NCBI RefSeq assembly: GCF_000372725.1
Contig: NW_005198966.1
Coordinates: 1,945,537-2,009,536 of the forward strand
Reading direction: 5' to 3'
DNA from: Emiliania huxleyi CCMP1516
Taxonomy: Eukaryota; Haptophyta; Isochrysidales; Noelaerhabdaceae
DNA: 64,000 bases
In this document: positions 20,071 through 29,830 of the stretch, piece after piece
Numbering within the stretch: the first letter of the stretch is position 1
How the letters are laid out: each line of letters starts with the position of its first letter
Translations under genes and position numbers: made by a program
Notes under the pieces: generated by a model
Seen by the model: only the letters and a program-made list of their open reading frames with translations
The model's database searches: none
Told to the model about the DNA's origin: nothing

Positions 20071-20955
20071 CTACGCCGCCGCATCCTGCGGCGGCTGGCC
20101 GCGCGGCACCTTGTATGAGCCGCCTGCGGCCTTCGCCATCGCCTTGGCCCGGTGGTAGGCCGCATCCGCTGCGGCGGCGGCGGCTGCCGCCGCCGCCACC
20201 GCCTCATCTTGGTCGGCGGCAGGAGCGCGGCCTCGCTTGCGCTGGCCGCGCGCCGGCGTCGCCGGCGGCGCCTCCTCGACCTCCTCGAGGCCAGTCTCCT
20301 CCGCCGCCTTCGGCGAGTCGTCCAGCTCGGTCACCTCCGGCGACCCGAAGGAGAGGCGCTGCCGTGGGAGCGACGTCTCCTTGGCCAGCATCTTCTGCAT
20401 GAAGCCGGCCTGCGCCTTGAAGAAGGGCACCACCGCCTCCTTGAGGCCGTCCGCGACCTCCGCGGCGATCTTCTTCGCCATGGCGTCCTCGTTGACGAGG
20501 AGCGGCGCAGTAGAAATGGACCCCGTGTTGGGCCCCGGCGGCGCGCTCGTCTTCTCCTTGAGCGACTCGGCGAGGTTGTTGATCGCGGCGAGGATCTTGT
20601 CGTCCTTGGTGGTGTCGCTGGCCGCGCTGTTGGTCGGCGCGTTGGGGTTGGCCGCGCTCGTGGGGCCGGGCGGGAGGTTCGGGCAATACGGAGCGATGTG
20701 TCCCGGCCCGCCGCAGCGGTAGCAGACTACATACGAGAAACCGCGGCCCTTGCCGCCGCCCTTGCCGCCGCCCTTGCCGCCGCCCTTGCCGCCGCCCTTG
20801 CCGCCGGAGAACCAGTTGCCGTCGTAGTCGTTGTCGTGTGTGTTGCCCTTGAGGAAGCCCGTGAACATCGACCGCATGCCCTCCGACACGAAGTCGTTCG
20901 CCACCTGCTGCGCGATGTTGGTCATGTCCTGTGGTCCGGAAGGAGGCTGCGACAT
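20071..20955 (-). CDS. ORF1 of the Penelope-like element: Gly-rich zinc-knuckle protein
   Basis: 294 codons from ATG 20955. A short N-terminal helix is followed by a Gly/Lys tandem tract (GGGK repeated five times) and a CCHC zinc knuckle, CYRCGGPGHIAPYC (about residues 78-91). Next come an Asn/Ala linker, predicted helical segments and an Ala-rich C terminus with a basic patch (RGQRKRGRA). It probably binds the element RNA, like ORF1 proteins of other retroelements. No capsid-like fold was recognised. It ends 27 bases before the ORF2 frame, so both are likely translated from one RNA. A zinc-knuckle ORF1 is unusual for this class. Confidence 0.75.
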   Translation of the reverse strand: MSQPPSGPQDMTNIAQQVANDFVSEGMRSMFTGFLKGNTHDNDYDGNWFSGGKGGGKGGGKGGGKGGGKGRGFSYVVCYRCGGPGHIAPYCPNLPPGPTSAANPNAPTNSAASDTTKDDKILAAINNLAESLKEKTSAPPGPNTGSISTAPLLVNEDAMAKKIAAEVADGLKEAVVPFFKAQAGFMQKMLAKETSLPRQRLSFGSPEVTELDDSPKAAEETGLEEVEEAPPATPARGQRKRGRAPAADQDEAVAAAAAAAAAADAAYHRAKAMAKAAGGSYKVPRGQPPQDAAA

Positions 20956-21006
20956 CCTGCTGTACGAGTGAGTCTCGCTCGCTCGGTCCAGATGTCGGGG
21001 TAGCGC

Positions 21007-21345
21007 AGCTGTGAGCGCTGTCAGAGCGGTGTTTCGACACCGATATCGTTCGAGGAGAACGCTGATTCAAAATCCGCTGTTCACACTTCACAGGCAAGTG
21101 TAAGCGGAGCAGCTGAGTAGATACAGCGAATCCTTTGTGTTCACACCTGCAAGAGCAGGTGTGAACCGATTTCGGCCTTAGCCGTCGGTATGCCAATAGC
21201 GTGCTAGCCAAGTAGTACGCAGTTGGATTCCGAGGGTGTCCCATCACAAGTTCGGCTGTCGACAGACAAGATTGTCCCTTAGTCGACAGCACCCGCCTTT
21301 GGACGGTGCTCTGACTGGCTTTGAGAATATATTTTTTCTTTTTTG
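21007..21345 (-). repeat. Pseudo-LTR, 5' copy of the Penelope-like element
   Basis: Partner of 15998-16335, differing mainly in the length of the terminal T run. It lies just upstream of ORF1, so it should contain the element promoter and leader. Confidence 0.9.
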
Positions 21346-21353
21346 TGTTCTTC

Positions 21354-21407
21354 GAGCTGTGAAAGCAGCCCACCCTTACAGGAATGCAGCTCGTCTGATT
21401 CACAGCT
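21354..21407. repeat. Small inverted repeat flanking the retroelement
   Basis: AGCTGTGAA and TTCACAGCT arms enclose about 36 bases containing AGCAGCCCACC. This resembles the hairpin element at 12853-12957. It adjoins the retroelement edge and may mark its preferred target. Confidence 0.4.
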
Positions 21408-21505
21408 GAGGAGAGTCGTCCTGGTGGACAATAAATGTTTTCGCACCAGAAAGAAGGACAACTGTGTGGCCGCCGCCTTCTTCGCCGCGCGCGCAGCTGC
21501 ACAGC

Positions 21506-22357
21506 TCACACCTCCCACCTGTGGCTGCAGTCTGTGCATGTGGCGTAGGTGCGCGCGCGGTCGACCTGCTTCTGGCCCGCGCGGATGGCGCGGTGGACCG
21601 CCGCGCGGGTGCAATCGCAGCGGTCGCATCGGTAGAGGTCGGTGACGAAGCCCTTGACGGGCCGCTCGCGGACGCAGTCGCGCTTGCGCTTCTCGCGCCA
21701 CTCGGAGCGCTGCCGCTGCAGCGCCGAGCTCGCCATGTCCGACGCGGTCAGCTGCAGCATCGCGGAGGGGGAGAGGGCCCCGTCCAGCAGCTTGCGGCGC
21801 AGCTGAGGGTTCTTAGGGTCGCCGAGGTTGAAGACGAGCGGGCGAAACTTGAGCCGGAAGGTGGCGCCGCCGCAGGTGCGCAGCGCCAGCTCGAGCGCGG
21901 ACGCCAGCTCGTCGAGGCGGCCGTGCGGCGGCGCGGGAGGGGGTGGAGGCGGTGTCATGTCGACATCGCTGCTGCTGCCGCCGCCGCCGCTGCTGCCGGC
22001 AGCGCTGCTGCTGCTGCTGCCACCGCCGCCGCCCTCGCTGCGTCGGATGTCCGCAGCGAAGCCCGCCTCGAGGCTCTGCTTCAGTCGATCGCGAGTGCGA
22101 CTGACCCCTTCGGCTGCAACTGCATCGCCAAACCTCTTATTGACGCTCCGCAATGCGGTGGTCAGCAGTGACGCGTGAGGGAGGAAACGCAGTATGCGGA
22201 GCAGGCAGTCGTCCGGTAGCGTTGTCAGGAGGTCCTCGCCTTCTTCCATTTCGTCGTCCTCGTCTGAAGCCATGCAGGCCTCGAGCGCAGCGGCAAAGTC
22301 GTCATCGTCGGAGGGCTGGCCGGCGCCCTCGGCGCCCTCTCTGTTTGGTTCGGACAT
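21506..22357 (-). CDS. F-box protein fused to TFIIS central domain and zinc ribbon
   Basis: A single 283-codon frame from ATG 22357. An acidic N terminus leads to an F-box at residues 45-80 (LTTLPDDCLLRILRFLPHAS), the motif that recruits Skp1 of SCF ubiquitin ligases. A Gly/Ser/Pro linker follows. Residues 150-240 match the TFIIS central domain, which docks on RNA polymerase II: FRPLVFNLGDPKNPQLRRKL and LSPSAMLQLTASDMAS. The C terminus is a TFIIS-like zinc ribbon (YRCDRCDC, then CTDCSHRWEV). The acidic Asp-Glu pair of the TFIIS ribbon loop, needed for transcript cleavage, is absent; the loop reads RAGQKQVDRARTY. It may bind stalled polymerase and direct ubiquitination rather than cleavage (inference). 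It ends about 160 bases from the retroelement. Confidence 0.88.
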   Translation of the reverse strand: MSEPNREGAEGAGQPSDDDDFAAALEACMASDEDDEMEEGEDLLTTLPDDCLLRILRFLPHASLLTTALRSVNKRFGDAVAAEGVSRTRDRLKQSLEAGFAADIRRSEGGGGGSSSSSAAGSSGGGGSSSDVDMTPPPPPPAPPHGRLDELASALELALRTCGGATFRLKFRPLVFNLGDPKNPQLRRKLLDGALSPSAMLQLTASDMASSALQRQRSEWREKRKRDCVRERPVKGFVTDLYRCDRCDCTRAAVHRAIRAGQKQVDRARTYATCTDCSHRWEV

Positions 22358-22532
22358 CTGCAGACTAGCGGCTGCGCGTCTGCAGGAGTCAATCGACAGC
22401 CCGCGCCGCCGGGAAACTCGAAATCCCTATCATTGAAAGTAGCAGAGGGGTCGCGCTACACGCTCTCCGAATGGGATTTTCTGCCCTGCCGCCTGTCGCG
22501 GCCCCGACTGCCTCCCGGAGGCCCGCCCGGCC

Positions 22533-23459
22533 ATGCAATCCGCCGCCGGACCGCCCGGCGGGTCCAACCCGAAGCGGGCGACCGGCCGTTCGCACCGCTC
22601 GGCCGACGGGGCGAGCCCCGCGGCCCTCGATCGCTCGCCCCGGGACGTGGCCCGACCGGCCCACGCGCACGGCCTGGCCTCTACCGCCACTTTCGGCGGC
22701 GCAATTTGCGCCTTCATCGCTCTCTGGATCGTCCTGGCACCCATCGGACTCCTCCCGACGGTCGGCGGCGCCCACTCCGTGCACTTTGAGTCAGACTCGC
22801 TCTTCGGCAGGCACGCTCTTCGGCGAAAAGTCGCCGCCGGCTGTCCACGCCGAGCCAGCCAGTTGCCGGCTCGCACGGCAGCCTCTTCCTCTCGACCAGC
22901 CTCAACTTCGACACGGTCATCATTTTGTCGCTGCGTGCTCGTGGCGAGCCGGGCGGCGGTCAAAGTTTGCCCAGACGAGCGCCAGGCGATAGTCCCGTCT
23001 CTGTTCGCCCTGTGCATGTCAGGCCAGGCTGCAGCGGGGCACGACCATCGCGCTGCCCTGTTGCAGCCTGACGTTTCCCACTGTGCACAGCCGCCAGAGC
23101 ACCACCACCGCCCGGCATCGTGTCACGGCGAGCTCCTTCTGCACCCGTTCGCGAGGCTCTTGCGCTGGCACACTTCGGCCTTCCGCTGCTCGCGTTCGGC
23201 GAGCTCTTCTCCGCACTCCTGCCACGGTGCCGTCGCCACACACCTTCTGGCCGGCCTGAGCCACGCGGACTCGACCTCTCTCCCTCTCTGGTGCACGCCA
23301 CGGGCCGCGACGGCTGCTGGCAGCCGGCCGGCGTTGCCGGCACAGTCGAGCTGGAGTATCCGCTTCTTGATGCTTCTGCGGTCAAGCTTGACCTTATGTG
23401 ACATGATATGCCACAATACTGCATGCTCTCACCCCTCAAAGTGTCGAATTTTTGTTTAG
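22533..23459 (+). CDS. Putative membrane protein gene, exon structure unclear
   Basis: An ATG frame at 22533 runs 308 codons. Only the first third looks protein-like: a basic/Pro-rich N terminus, then one hydrophobic span (GGAICAFIALWIVLAPIGLL, about residues 54-74) and a polar stretch SVHFESDSLFG. Beyond about 22800 the frame becomes Ser/His/Arg-rich, and other frames look more natural (SLFLSTSLNFDTVIILSLRA near 22880; VELEYPLLDASAVKLDLM ending at 23401). Several exons of a single-pass membrane protein are plausible, but no family is recognised and the splice sites are not resolved. Confidence 0.3.
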   Translation: MQSAAGPPGGSNPKRATGRSHRSADGASPAALDRSPRDVARPAHAHGLASTATFGGAICAFIALWIVLAPIGLLPTVGGAHSVHFESDSLFGRHALRRKVAAGCPRRASQLPARTAASSSRPASTSTRSSFCRCVLVASRAAVKVCPDERQAIVPSLFALCMSGQAAAGHDHRAALLQPDVSHCAQPPEHHHRPASCHGELLLHPFARLLRWHTSAFRCSRSASSSPHSCHGAVATHLLAGLSHADSTSLPLWCTPRAATAAGSRPALPAQSSWSIRFLMLLRSSLTLCDMICHNTACSHPSKCRIFV

Positions 23460-23718
23460 TACTGGTGACCCGACACCACGTGACACCGGTGGCCCGATAG
23501 TACCGCGTGTGCCTTTCTTCAAACGAACAGGCTTCGAGGTTCGACAATCGCTAAAAGCTGCTTTTGGGGCACCGCTGCGACTCCATTGGGGATGCCTGAG
23601 GCCACCCCAAGCACTCCCCAAGCCTTACGTGGACGAATTCAACCCTACTTTTTGTTCGTCTACCCACATTAGCAACTTCGTGCTCATGTCAACGCCACGC
23701 CAGCGCTAGCCCATTCAA

Positions 23719-23754
23719 CCCCGCCCCCATTGGGGGCGGGGCCCTTCAAGGGCC
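23719..23754. repeat. GC-rich perfect hairpin followed by a small second hairpin
   Basis: A ten-base perfect stem CCCCGCCCCC/GGGGGCGGGG around ATT, immediately followed by GCCCTTCAAGGGCC. No adjacent gene explains it. Eukaryotic context makes a rho-independent terminator unlikely. Confidence 0.6.
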
Positions 23755-24028
23755 TAACTCTAGTCCAGGGGAAAGAATATGCTTGCCAGAAGAGCACCTC
23801 ACCCCCCTCAGCAGTCCACCCTCAGCAGTCCAACATCTTTGTATTGCGGCTGAGGATAGGTAGGTAGGTAGGTCGCGCGAGTCATTCAGACCCCCTATCT
23901 GGGTAGGAGCGGAACCCTGCGATTGCCGTGTTGCGCTGCGTTGCCTTCGCGCACTTCCCTGTACCACCAGCCTGTTCCGGCGGCCGACCGAGCCCTGTCC
24001 TCCCACTCTACCGACAGCCCTCGCGCCG

Positions 24029-24568
24029 ATGCGCCTGCTCTACGCGCTGCTTCCCACGCTCACCGCCGCCGTCAGCGCGGGCGCTACAATAACTGCTGCA
24101 GCTGCCGCCCGCCCGACCCGCCTAGGTTGGAAGGAGATGAGGAGCGATGGAACAGCCCGAGGTGCGAGGAAAGAAAGGAGCGGCGCAGCTGCCGAGTACA
24201 CGCCCCTTCCAACAGCCGTGGCTAGGCTGGACGCGCCTCGCCTCTCTGAGCAGCCAGAGAAGCGGCGAGGGCGCTTGCGTGGCGCGTGGTCGCGGTATGT
24301 GCTGCTCCGCGATGAGTGGAGCATGGATGAGTTGCGCAACGCGACACGGCTCCGCACCGCACGGCAGTGGACCTGGGAGGAGCGGACGCCCGGGACCGCA
24401 CGCACGATCATCCTATCCTCGTGCTTTGTGCTCCTGGCAGCGATCCCGGCGATACTCTCCAACCCTGCAGTGCTGCCAAAGATTCTGGAGCTAGCCGCGC
24501 TGAGTCGCGAAGGCATCAATCCGTTCGATCTCTGGCAAGAGACGGGAATCAACCCCTTTGCCCTATGA
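24029..24568 (+). CDS. Hypothetical membrane protein with N-terminal signal sequence
   Basis: A single 179-codon frame from ATG 24029. The N terminus (MRLLYALLPTLTAAVSAGA) looks like a cleavable ER signal. An Arg/Ala-rich, transit-peptide-like stretch follows, then a charged segment (RYVLLRDEWSMDELRNATR), one clear membrane span (TIILSSCFVLLAAIPAIL, about residues 124-142) and a short tail with a repeated phrase (GINPFDLW, then GINPF). Signal plus basic stretch plus one span fits a nucleus-encoded thylakoid or plastid envelope protein. No family was recognised. Confidence 0.55.
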   Translation: MRLLYALLPTLTAAVSAGATITAAAAARPTRLGWKEMRSDGTARGARKERSGAAAEYTPLPTAVARLDAPRLSEQPEKRRGRLRGAWSRYVLLRDEWSMDELRNATRLRTARQWTWEERTPGTARTIILSSCFVLLAAIPAILSNPAVLPKILELAALSREGINPFDLWQETGINPFAL

Positions 24569-24569
24569 G

Positions 24570-24858
24570 ATCAAACATTCTCCATCCCGGCGGCTTAGTT
24601 CCGTGCGTGTGAAATTCCTGTATCTGTGTGTGTCGTGCTGCGTGTGCGTGCTGTGTCCGCGGGCTAGGGCCACCGCGTCGTGTCCAAATGTGCGTGTGGG
24701 CGAGATTAGTCCGAGACATCTCAAACAGACCTGAGGTATCCGAACGATGCCGCGGCGCGCCCATGGCCCATGCGCGGGCCGCGGCCCACGGACACAGACC
24801 GACCGCGCTGCGCACACGGGTGGGAGGCGAGCGCGCGCCTCTGCTAAGCTGCTCTCAA

Positions 24859-24901
<43 letters not shown>

Positions 24902-25151
24902 ACATTTCCGCGGAGTTCCGTCTCTCAAAAAAGACACGCACGGCGCCCCGCGCGGTGGCGGGGTGCGGCTGTGGCCTGTGCGCGGGCGCAACCGACACAC
25001 ACATACACATACACAAATGCACACGTAACGTAAGACGGAGCGCGAGAGAATCGCTCGCAACTACAGAGAAACCCGCGGAAAATCTCGACGTGGTGGTATG
25101 TAAGTACAAAACGGTCGAGGCACGGGGCCGCTCAGAGCTGAGCTGTTCTCA
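24570..25151. repeat. Intergenic with a (CT)n microsatellite
   Basis: A pure CT tract of about 20 units at 24858-24898, and CA/TG-rich short runs near 24610-24660 and 25000-25020. No gene seen. It separates two converging genes. Confidence 0.8.
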
Positions 25152-28100
25152 CTACCGCGGGCTGGCGAGCACATGTCCGAACCAGGCGGCCTTCCAGCGC
25201 GCCGCGCCCGCCGCCTTTTTGGCGGAGGCCGCCCCCCCTCGTGTGGCGAGCACCGCCTCGCCGAAGGCGGCGGCGACCCTCGCCTGCAGCGCCGCAGCTG
25301 CGCCCGCAGACTCCGGCTCCTGCTCGACGCCCGCGGCGGCGGCCGCCGCCGCCTTTGCGGCGGCTGCGACTCCCGCGTACCCGACGAGGACGCGGCGGAG
25401 GAAGAGCGTGAGTGCGCGGAAGACGGCGAGGTGCGCCGGGGGGAGGCGCGCCACGAGGGCGACGGCGGCGGGCGCGTGGGAGGCGGCTTGCTCGGCGGCG
25501 GCGTGCAGCGGCTGCGGAACCAGCGGCTCGGCGAGGCATCGCACCCAGCGCAGCAGCACGGCGGCGACAGCTGAGGTCGGCACGGGCGGCATGGGCGTCC
25601 CCTCGTCGGCGGCGCGGAGGACGGCGCTCTCGTCGGCGCTCCAGCCAAGCGGGTGGCGGAACCACGTCTCGATCTCGACGGCGCTCGTGCGAGCCAGCTC
25701 CGCCGCCCCGTGGCAGGCGCCTGCGCCGCCGTGCGCCGCAGCGTCGAGCGCCGCCTCCGCCACGTTGTGCGCGTGGCTCAGCACAGCGTCGAGCGTCGAG
25801 ACGAGGAGCAAGAACTCGAACGGCAGGCTGGGCAGCGCAGACGCCGGGGCGGGCGCTGAAGACGCCCCCGCGGCTGCTGCCGGCGGCGGGGGCGGCGGCG
25901 GCGGGGGCGGCGGGGGCGGTGCGTCCGGCGTCGCCTCCGGCTCCTCCTGCCCGTCCGGCGCAACCTCCTCCCCATCCTCCACCACCGCCTCCGCCGCCTC
26001 CGCCTCTGTAGCGGCCTCTCCTCCCGCCGCCGCTGCACGGGCGCCCTCTCCTCCTCCCCCCCCCCCTCCCCGCCGTTCCGGTCGCGCCGGCGGTCCCTCT
26101 CCTGCGGGTGGCACGGCGCGGATGGGCTCGCCGGCGCGGGCGCGCGACTCGAGCCTCACGCCGATGCAAGTTGGCTGCCACTGCGCCGAGACAGAGAGGA
26201 CGATGTCGCGCCTGCGGGACGTGTACGTGTGATGGACGTGTGCATGTGCGTGCGCGTGCCCCGGTCTCAGGACGGGGCGGGGAGGACGAGGTCGCGCCCG
26301 TTCTTGAGCCGGAGCAGCGCGAACGTCTCGAGCGGCTCGCCGGCGTTGAAGGGTGCGGCCTCGGAGGCGCGCACGAGCAGCGTGACGGTGAGGCTGACCT
26401 TCTCGCCGGGCAAGAGCAGCCCCGCCGCGGGCGACACCGAGAGCCAGCGCGGGGGCGCCGCCTATAGGAAGGTTCCGAGAAGGTTCATGGAAGGTTCCTG
26501 CAGCACCGAGAGCCAGGGGGGCGCCGCCTCGTCGGTCGGCTGGTCGAGGAGGCGGTACTGCAGCGCCGTCTGGCCAGTGTTGGAGAGGAGAGCGGGCAAG
26601 CGGGCGGGCGTGCCGAGCGAGACGAGTCCTGCGGGACGTGTCCAGGACACGTCACGGACACGTCACGGACATGTCTCGGACATGTCCCGGACATATGCCG
26701 AGGCGTGCGACGCCAAGAGGAGAGGGCCCGACGGCTCGAGAGGGGGGAGCTACATCTCGGCTGCATCTCGGCCACATCTCGGCTGCATCTCGGCTATTTC
26801 TCGCCAAAGGAGAGGTCCCACGGCGCGAGGGTGGCGGAGGGGAGGCACTCGTTCTCCCACGTGTCGAGCGTGCGGCACACCTCGCCGTGCACCGCCAGCC
26901 GCCGCTCCTCGTCCGCCACGGCCACCGGCAGGGCGAGCGCGGCCGACACGGGGCGATGGTCCGAGAGGCGCAGCTCGTGCCTGGCGAAGCCACGCGGGCG
27001 GGGGGTGGGGCGTGGCGGGCGGGGCGTGGCGGGCGGGCAGAGCCGCGTCGGGAGAGGCGGGGCCGGCCGCGCACCGGCCGTACTCGAGGCAGCACGACGG
27101 CTCCGCGGGGCAGGCGCGCGAGGAGGGCCCGCCCGCGCCCGCGTCCGCGCACTCCCTCCACAGTATGCGGTCGCACCAGGCGGGCGCGCGCCGCTTCTCG
27201 GACGAGTCGTACTCGTCCGAGCCGGGGTCGTACTTGTACGTCGGCAAAAAGGAGACGGCGCCCTCGCGGTACCTGGCGCGGGGCTCCGGGCAGGCTGCGA
27301 CGCGCTGCTCGAGCAGCGAGGGCAGACGTGGCAGGGGTCGCACCCTTGGAAGGCGGCGCCGGAGCCGATGGCGGACCGGAGCTGGTCGGCGGCGAGCAGT
27401 TCGCCGACGCGGCCCGCCTATCGCGCAGTAGCAAGCCCCTCCTGCGCCGCCACTCGAGAGGGGCGAGGGGCTCGGCAGCGTGGCCGCGCCGCGACGAGGG
27501 AGCGAGTGATCTCGTCGTCGACCTCGAGGCGGTAGTTGAGGTCGCCGAGCCAGATGACGTAGTCGTGGTCCTCGAGCGACAGCCCACCTACCGCCCGCCA
27601 ACCATCCCTCGTCACAGACGCACCCCTCGCACCCGCGCCTCCTCGCCAGACGGCCCGCCGCTATCGAGCCCGGCCGGGCCGCCCGCCGCCTCGGCGGCTG
27701 CGAGGGCGGCGCGGTCGGCGCGGTGCGCGGGCGAGAGGGAGGCGAAGCGCGCGGCGATCTGCGCGAACTCGCCGTTCCGCCCCTCCGCCGCCCCCGGCGA
27801 GTGGCCCGCCGCCAGATGGCAGTTGACGATTGCAAAGCTGGACGCGTGCAGCGTGAGCGAGGCGCCGACCGCGCCCTTGTTGCCGAGCAGGCCCAGCGCA
27901 CCGGTGCCGACGGCGTCCGAGGCGACGCGGCCGACAAAGGGCGCCAGGTCGGCGCGCACGTACACCAGCAGCAGCATCCCCACCAGCTGCCGCGCCACGA
28001 GCCGCACGTACTCGTCTGCGCCGAGCGCCGCAGTCACGTGCGCCTCCCACGCCGCCGCGGCAGAGGAGAGCGCGCCGCCCGAGCCAGCCTCGAGGCGGAC

Positions 28101-28502
28101 GACGTTGCCGGCCGAGAGGTCGACCACCTCCTGCAGCCCCACCACATGCACATCGCACTGCCGCTCCGCCGCGCCGCCGCGGAGCAGCCAGCACGGGTCG
28201 AGCGTCTCGGGCACCAGGCCCGACGAAGTGGCGGGAGGCGGGCGCTTGCCGCCGACGTTCCAGGTGGAGACGCCAAACGTGAGCGGCCGGCGGGTCGTGT
28301 AGTCGTCGCGCCGCAGCGCCATGTGCCGCTGGACCCACAGCTCGCGCACCTCTCCAAAGGCGCCGGGGTCGTATTCGTGGCTGCCGTCGGCTGCCTGGGA
28401 AGAGGTGGCATTTTCGTACAGACCCTTGGCCAGGTCGCGGCCACGCGAGAAGAGGCCCTTGGCGCGGCTGCGGAGCGAGCTCCTGCCCTTGTCGGTGTTC
28501 AT
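25152..28502 (-). CDS. OCRL/INPP5B-like inositol polyphosphate 5-phosphatase with ASH and RhoGAP-like domains
   Basis: Multi-exon gene from ATG 28502 to stop 25152. The 5-phosphatase catalytic domain shows all family motifs in order: [63 protein letters not shown] with [11 protein letters not shown], and [11 protein letters not shown]. Next comes an ASH/PapD-like beta domain ([20 protein letters not shown], later [16 protein letters not shown]). The C-terminal 335 residues hold an acidic/poly-Pro linker and a RhoGAP-like helical domain ([31 protein letters not shown]). This is the order of human OCRL and INPP5B, which remove the 5-phosphate of PI(4,5)P2 on endosomes and Golgi. No PH domain was seen. 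Two introns (26527-26462 and 26297-26212) appear to be GC-AG with duplicated exon edges. Intron sequence at 26640-26800 carries short tandem repeats. Confidence 0.88.
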
Positions 28503-29279
28503 ATGACTCGGCCGATTCGCCCGGGCAAAAGAATTCCGTCGCCTTTCGAAGTGAACTATCAGTCTGCCTGTGGTAGAAGAGACTGCCGGTGAGACATCGG
28601 AGGAAGGTCGCTAGTCGAGAGAGATCGCCAGTGGATAGGGAGTCCACCGTGCTGCGAGCCTGTCGCTGTCCCTTGTCAGGAGCAGGAGAACTAGGAGAGC
28701 GCAACCAGTAGGAGGCCCGCGCTTGCCCCCGTGCCGCCGGGTGCAACCTGTCCTATACGAGAGATGGGATTCCTGTCGTGAGGGTGAACCCCCTGCCCAG
28801 CCCCCCTCCGTGTCGCGATGCGCTCCCCGCTCCCGTTCCCCTGTGTCCCTGATCGTCCTACAAGATCCTGCTTGTGCAGGTGGGGACCCTGTCCTTCTCC
28901 CACCCCTCGTTTGGCGTGTCCGTTGTATTTATTTATTTATTTATGAAAGCTGGGTCATTTGTATCACACTATCACCTCACCGCCACGCTCGCAAGGGCCG
29001 CCTAAGCGCCTAAGCACCCTAAGCACCCCCCGCTTAGGCCGCTTAGGCGCTTAGGCGAGTGACGGCCGGCAGCCCGGGGCCTGGCGTGCCTCCCCCGTGG
29101 ACTGAGCGCCTGGGAGAGCCACTCACGGCCGGCGCCTCGCTAAAGGCTGTTCCGACATCCACTTGATCACCATGACCTCAGCCAGAGCCATAGTCCATAG
29201 ATAGACATAGAAAGCATGAACCAACCGAAGATCTGATCTCCAAAAAGAACTCTCGGTCTGCCGCGCGCGCCCGCGCCCC

Positions 29280-29375
29280 GCCCCTTTTGCGCAGCAACAC
29301 CTTGAACTTCATGGCCCTCCAAATTCGGGTCGGAGCGCAGCGGAGTGGGCCCCGAGTTTGAAAAAGGGCGACGGA
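29280..29375 (+). promoter_or_regulatory. Dispersed promoter-like repeat, copy C (partial)
   Basis: Matches the upstream half of copy A (8375-8462, other strand): CCCCTTTT, CACCTTGAACTT, GGCCCTCCAAATT and GCGCAGCGGAGTGGGCCCCG occur in the same order. The TATA-like word of copy A is replaced by TTTGAAAAAGGG here, so this copy may be inactive. Confidence 0.6.
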
Positions 29376-29718
29376 CGCTTGCGTCCTAGCCTCCAACAAC
29401 GCCTCCCCGGCGCAGAGGGGCCCCCGGAGGGATGCTCAACCGCCCCACGCCACGCCGCTTGCGGCGGTCCCTTCCCAGCTCGCGGGGCCACTTCTTATAC
29501 GGATGTCTTGCCACCACAGCTGAAGGCTTGCACGGCCGACATCACGCAGTTTGTGCACGGTATTCGGATTTTGCTATTTGTTCGTGTGGGGGTATATTGC
29601 AGATTTGTCAATGGTACCGCGTCTGCGACGCGGGCGCCTTGCGTGCAGAGCCCTTTGCCACCCTTTATGTCTTGCGCGGTCAAAATCTTAACAAAAGAGA
29701 CGCATTCACTATATGTAT

Positions 29719-29830
29719 GTATGTAGGAAGGTGAAGAACAGTCAGGCTCGGACTGGACACCAGCGCGGTATGGGTGGACGCCAGACAGATGATGACGACG
29801 CGCGAGCGACGCACAGACACAAACAAGCTC
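29719..29830 (+). repeat. SINE- or LINE-tail-like dispersed repeat, copy 1
   Basis: Over about 110 bases it matches the reverse complement of 45541-45660. One end has GTAGG/GTATG microsatellite repeats, then GGTGAAGAACAG, GGCTCGGACTGGACACCA, GCGGTATGGGTGGAC and ACAGATGATGACGACG. A simple-repeat tail at one end is typical of short retroposed elements. Confidence 0.65.

Larger units (their letters stand above)
15998..21345 (-). mobile_element. Penelope-like retroelement with N-terminal GIY-YIG and a zinc-knuckle ORF1
   Basis: A 5.35 kb element bounded by two near-identical direct repeats of about 338 bases (15998-16335 and 21007-21345), read on the minus strand. Order: 5' pseudo-LTR, ORF1 (zinc knuckle), 27-base gap, ORF2 (GIY-YIG endonuclease then reverse transcriptase), 3' pseudo-LTR. 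No integrase, protease or RNase H domain was seen, and the reverse transcriptase resembles Penelope-like elements rather than LTR elements. GIY-YIG lies N-terminal to RT, as in the permuted clades (Chlamys/Naiad types). Both frames are open and the repeats match almost base for base, so the copy looks whole and young. The word AGCTGTGA occurs at 15998-16005 and again at 21354-21361 just outside, a possible target-site duplication. It sits between the chromodomain and F-box/TFIIS genes. Confidence 0.85.

Noticed and set aside
20071-20955. Zinc-knuckle ORF considered as gag of an LTR retroelement
   Set aside because: The partner ORF has GIY-YIG plus a Penelope-like RT, with no protease, RNase H or integrase; the terminal repeats fit pseudo-LTRs.
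20204-21502. 432-codon minus-strand frame over the pseudo-LTR and ORF1
   Set aside because: An out-of-frame shadow of ORF1, Arg-rich, with no motifs.
23719-23754. Rho-independent terminator
   Set aside because: The window is eukaryotic, there is no T run, and no adjacent gene ends there.
25412-26011. Plus-strand Arg/Pro-rich ORFs over the 5-phosphatase gene
   Set aside because: Antisense shadows of a gene whose minus-strand motifs are unambiguous.
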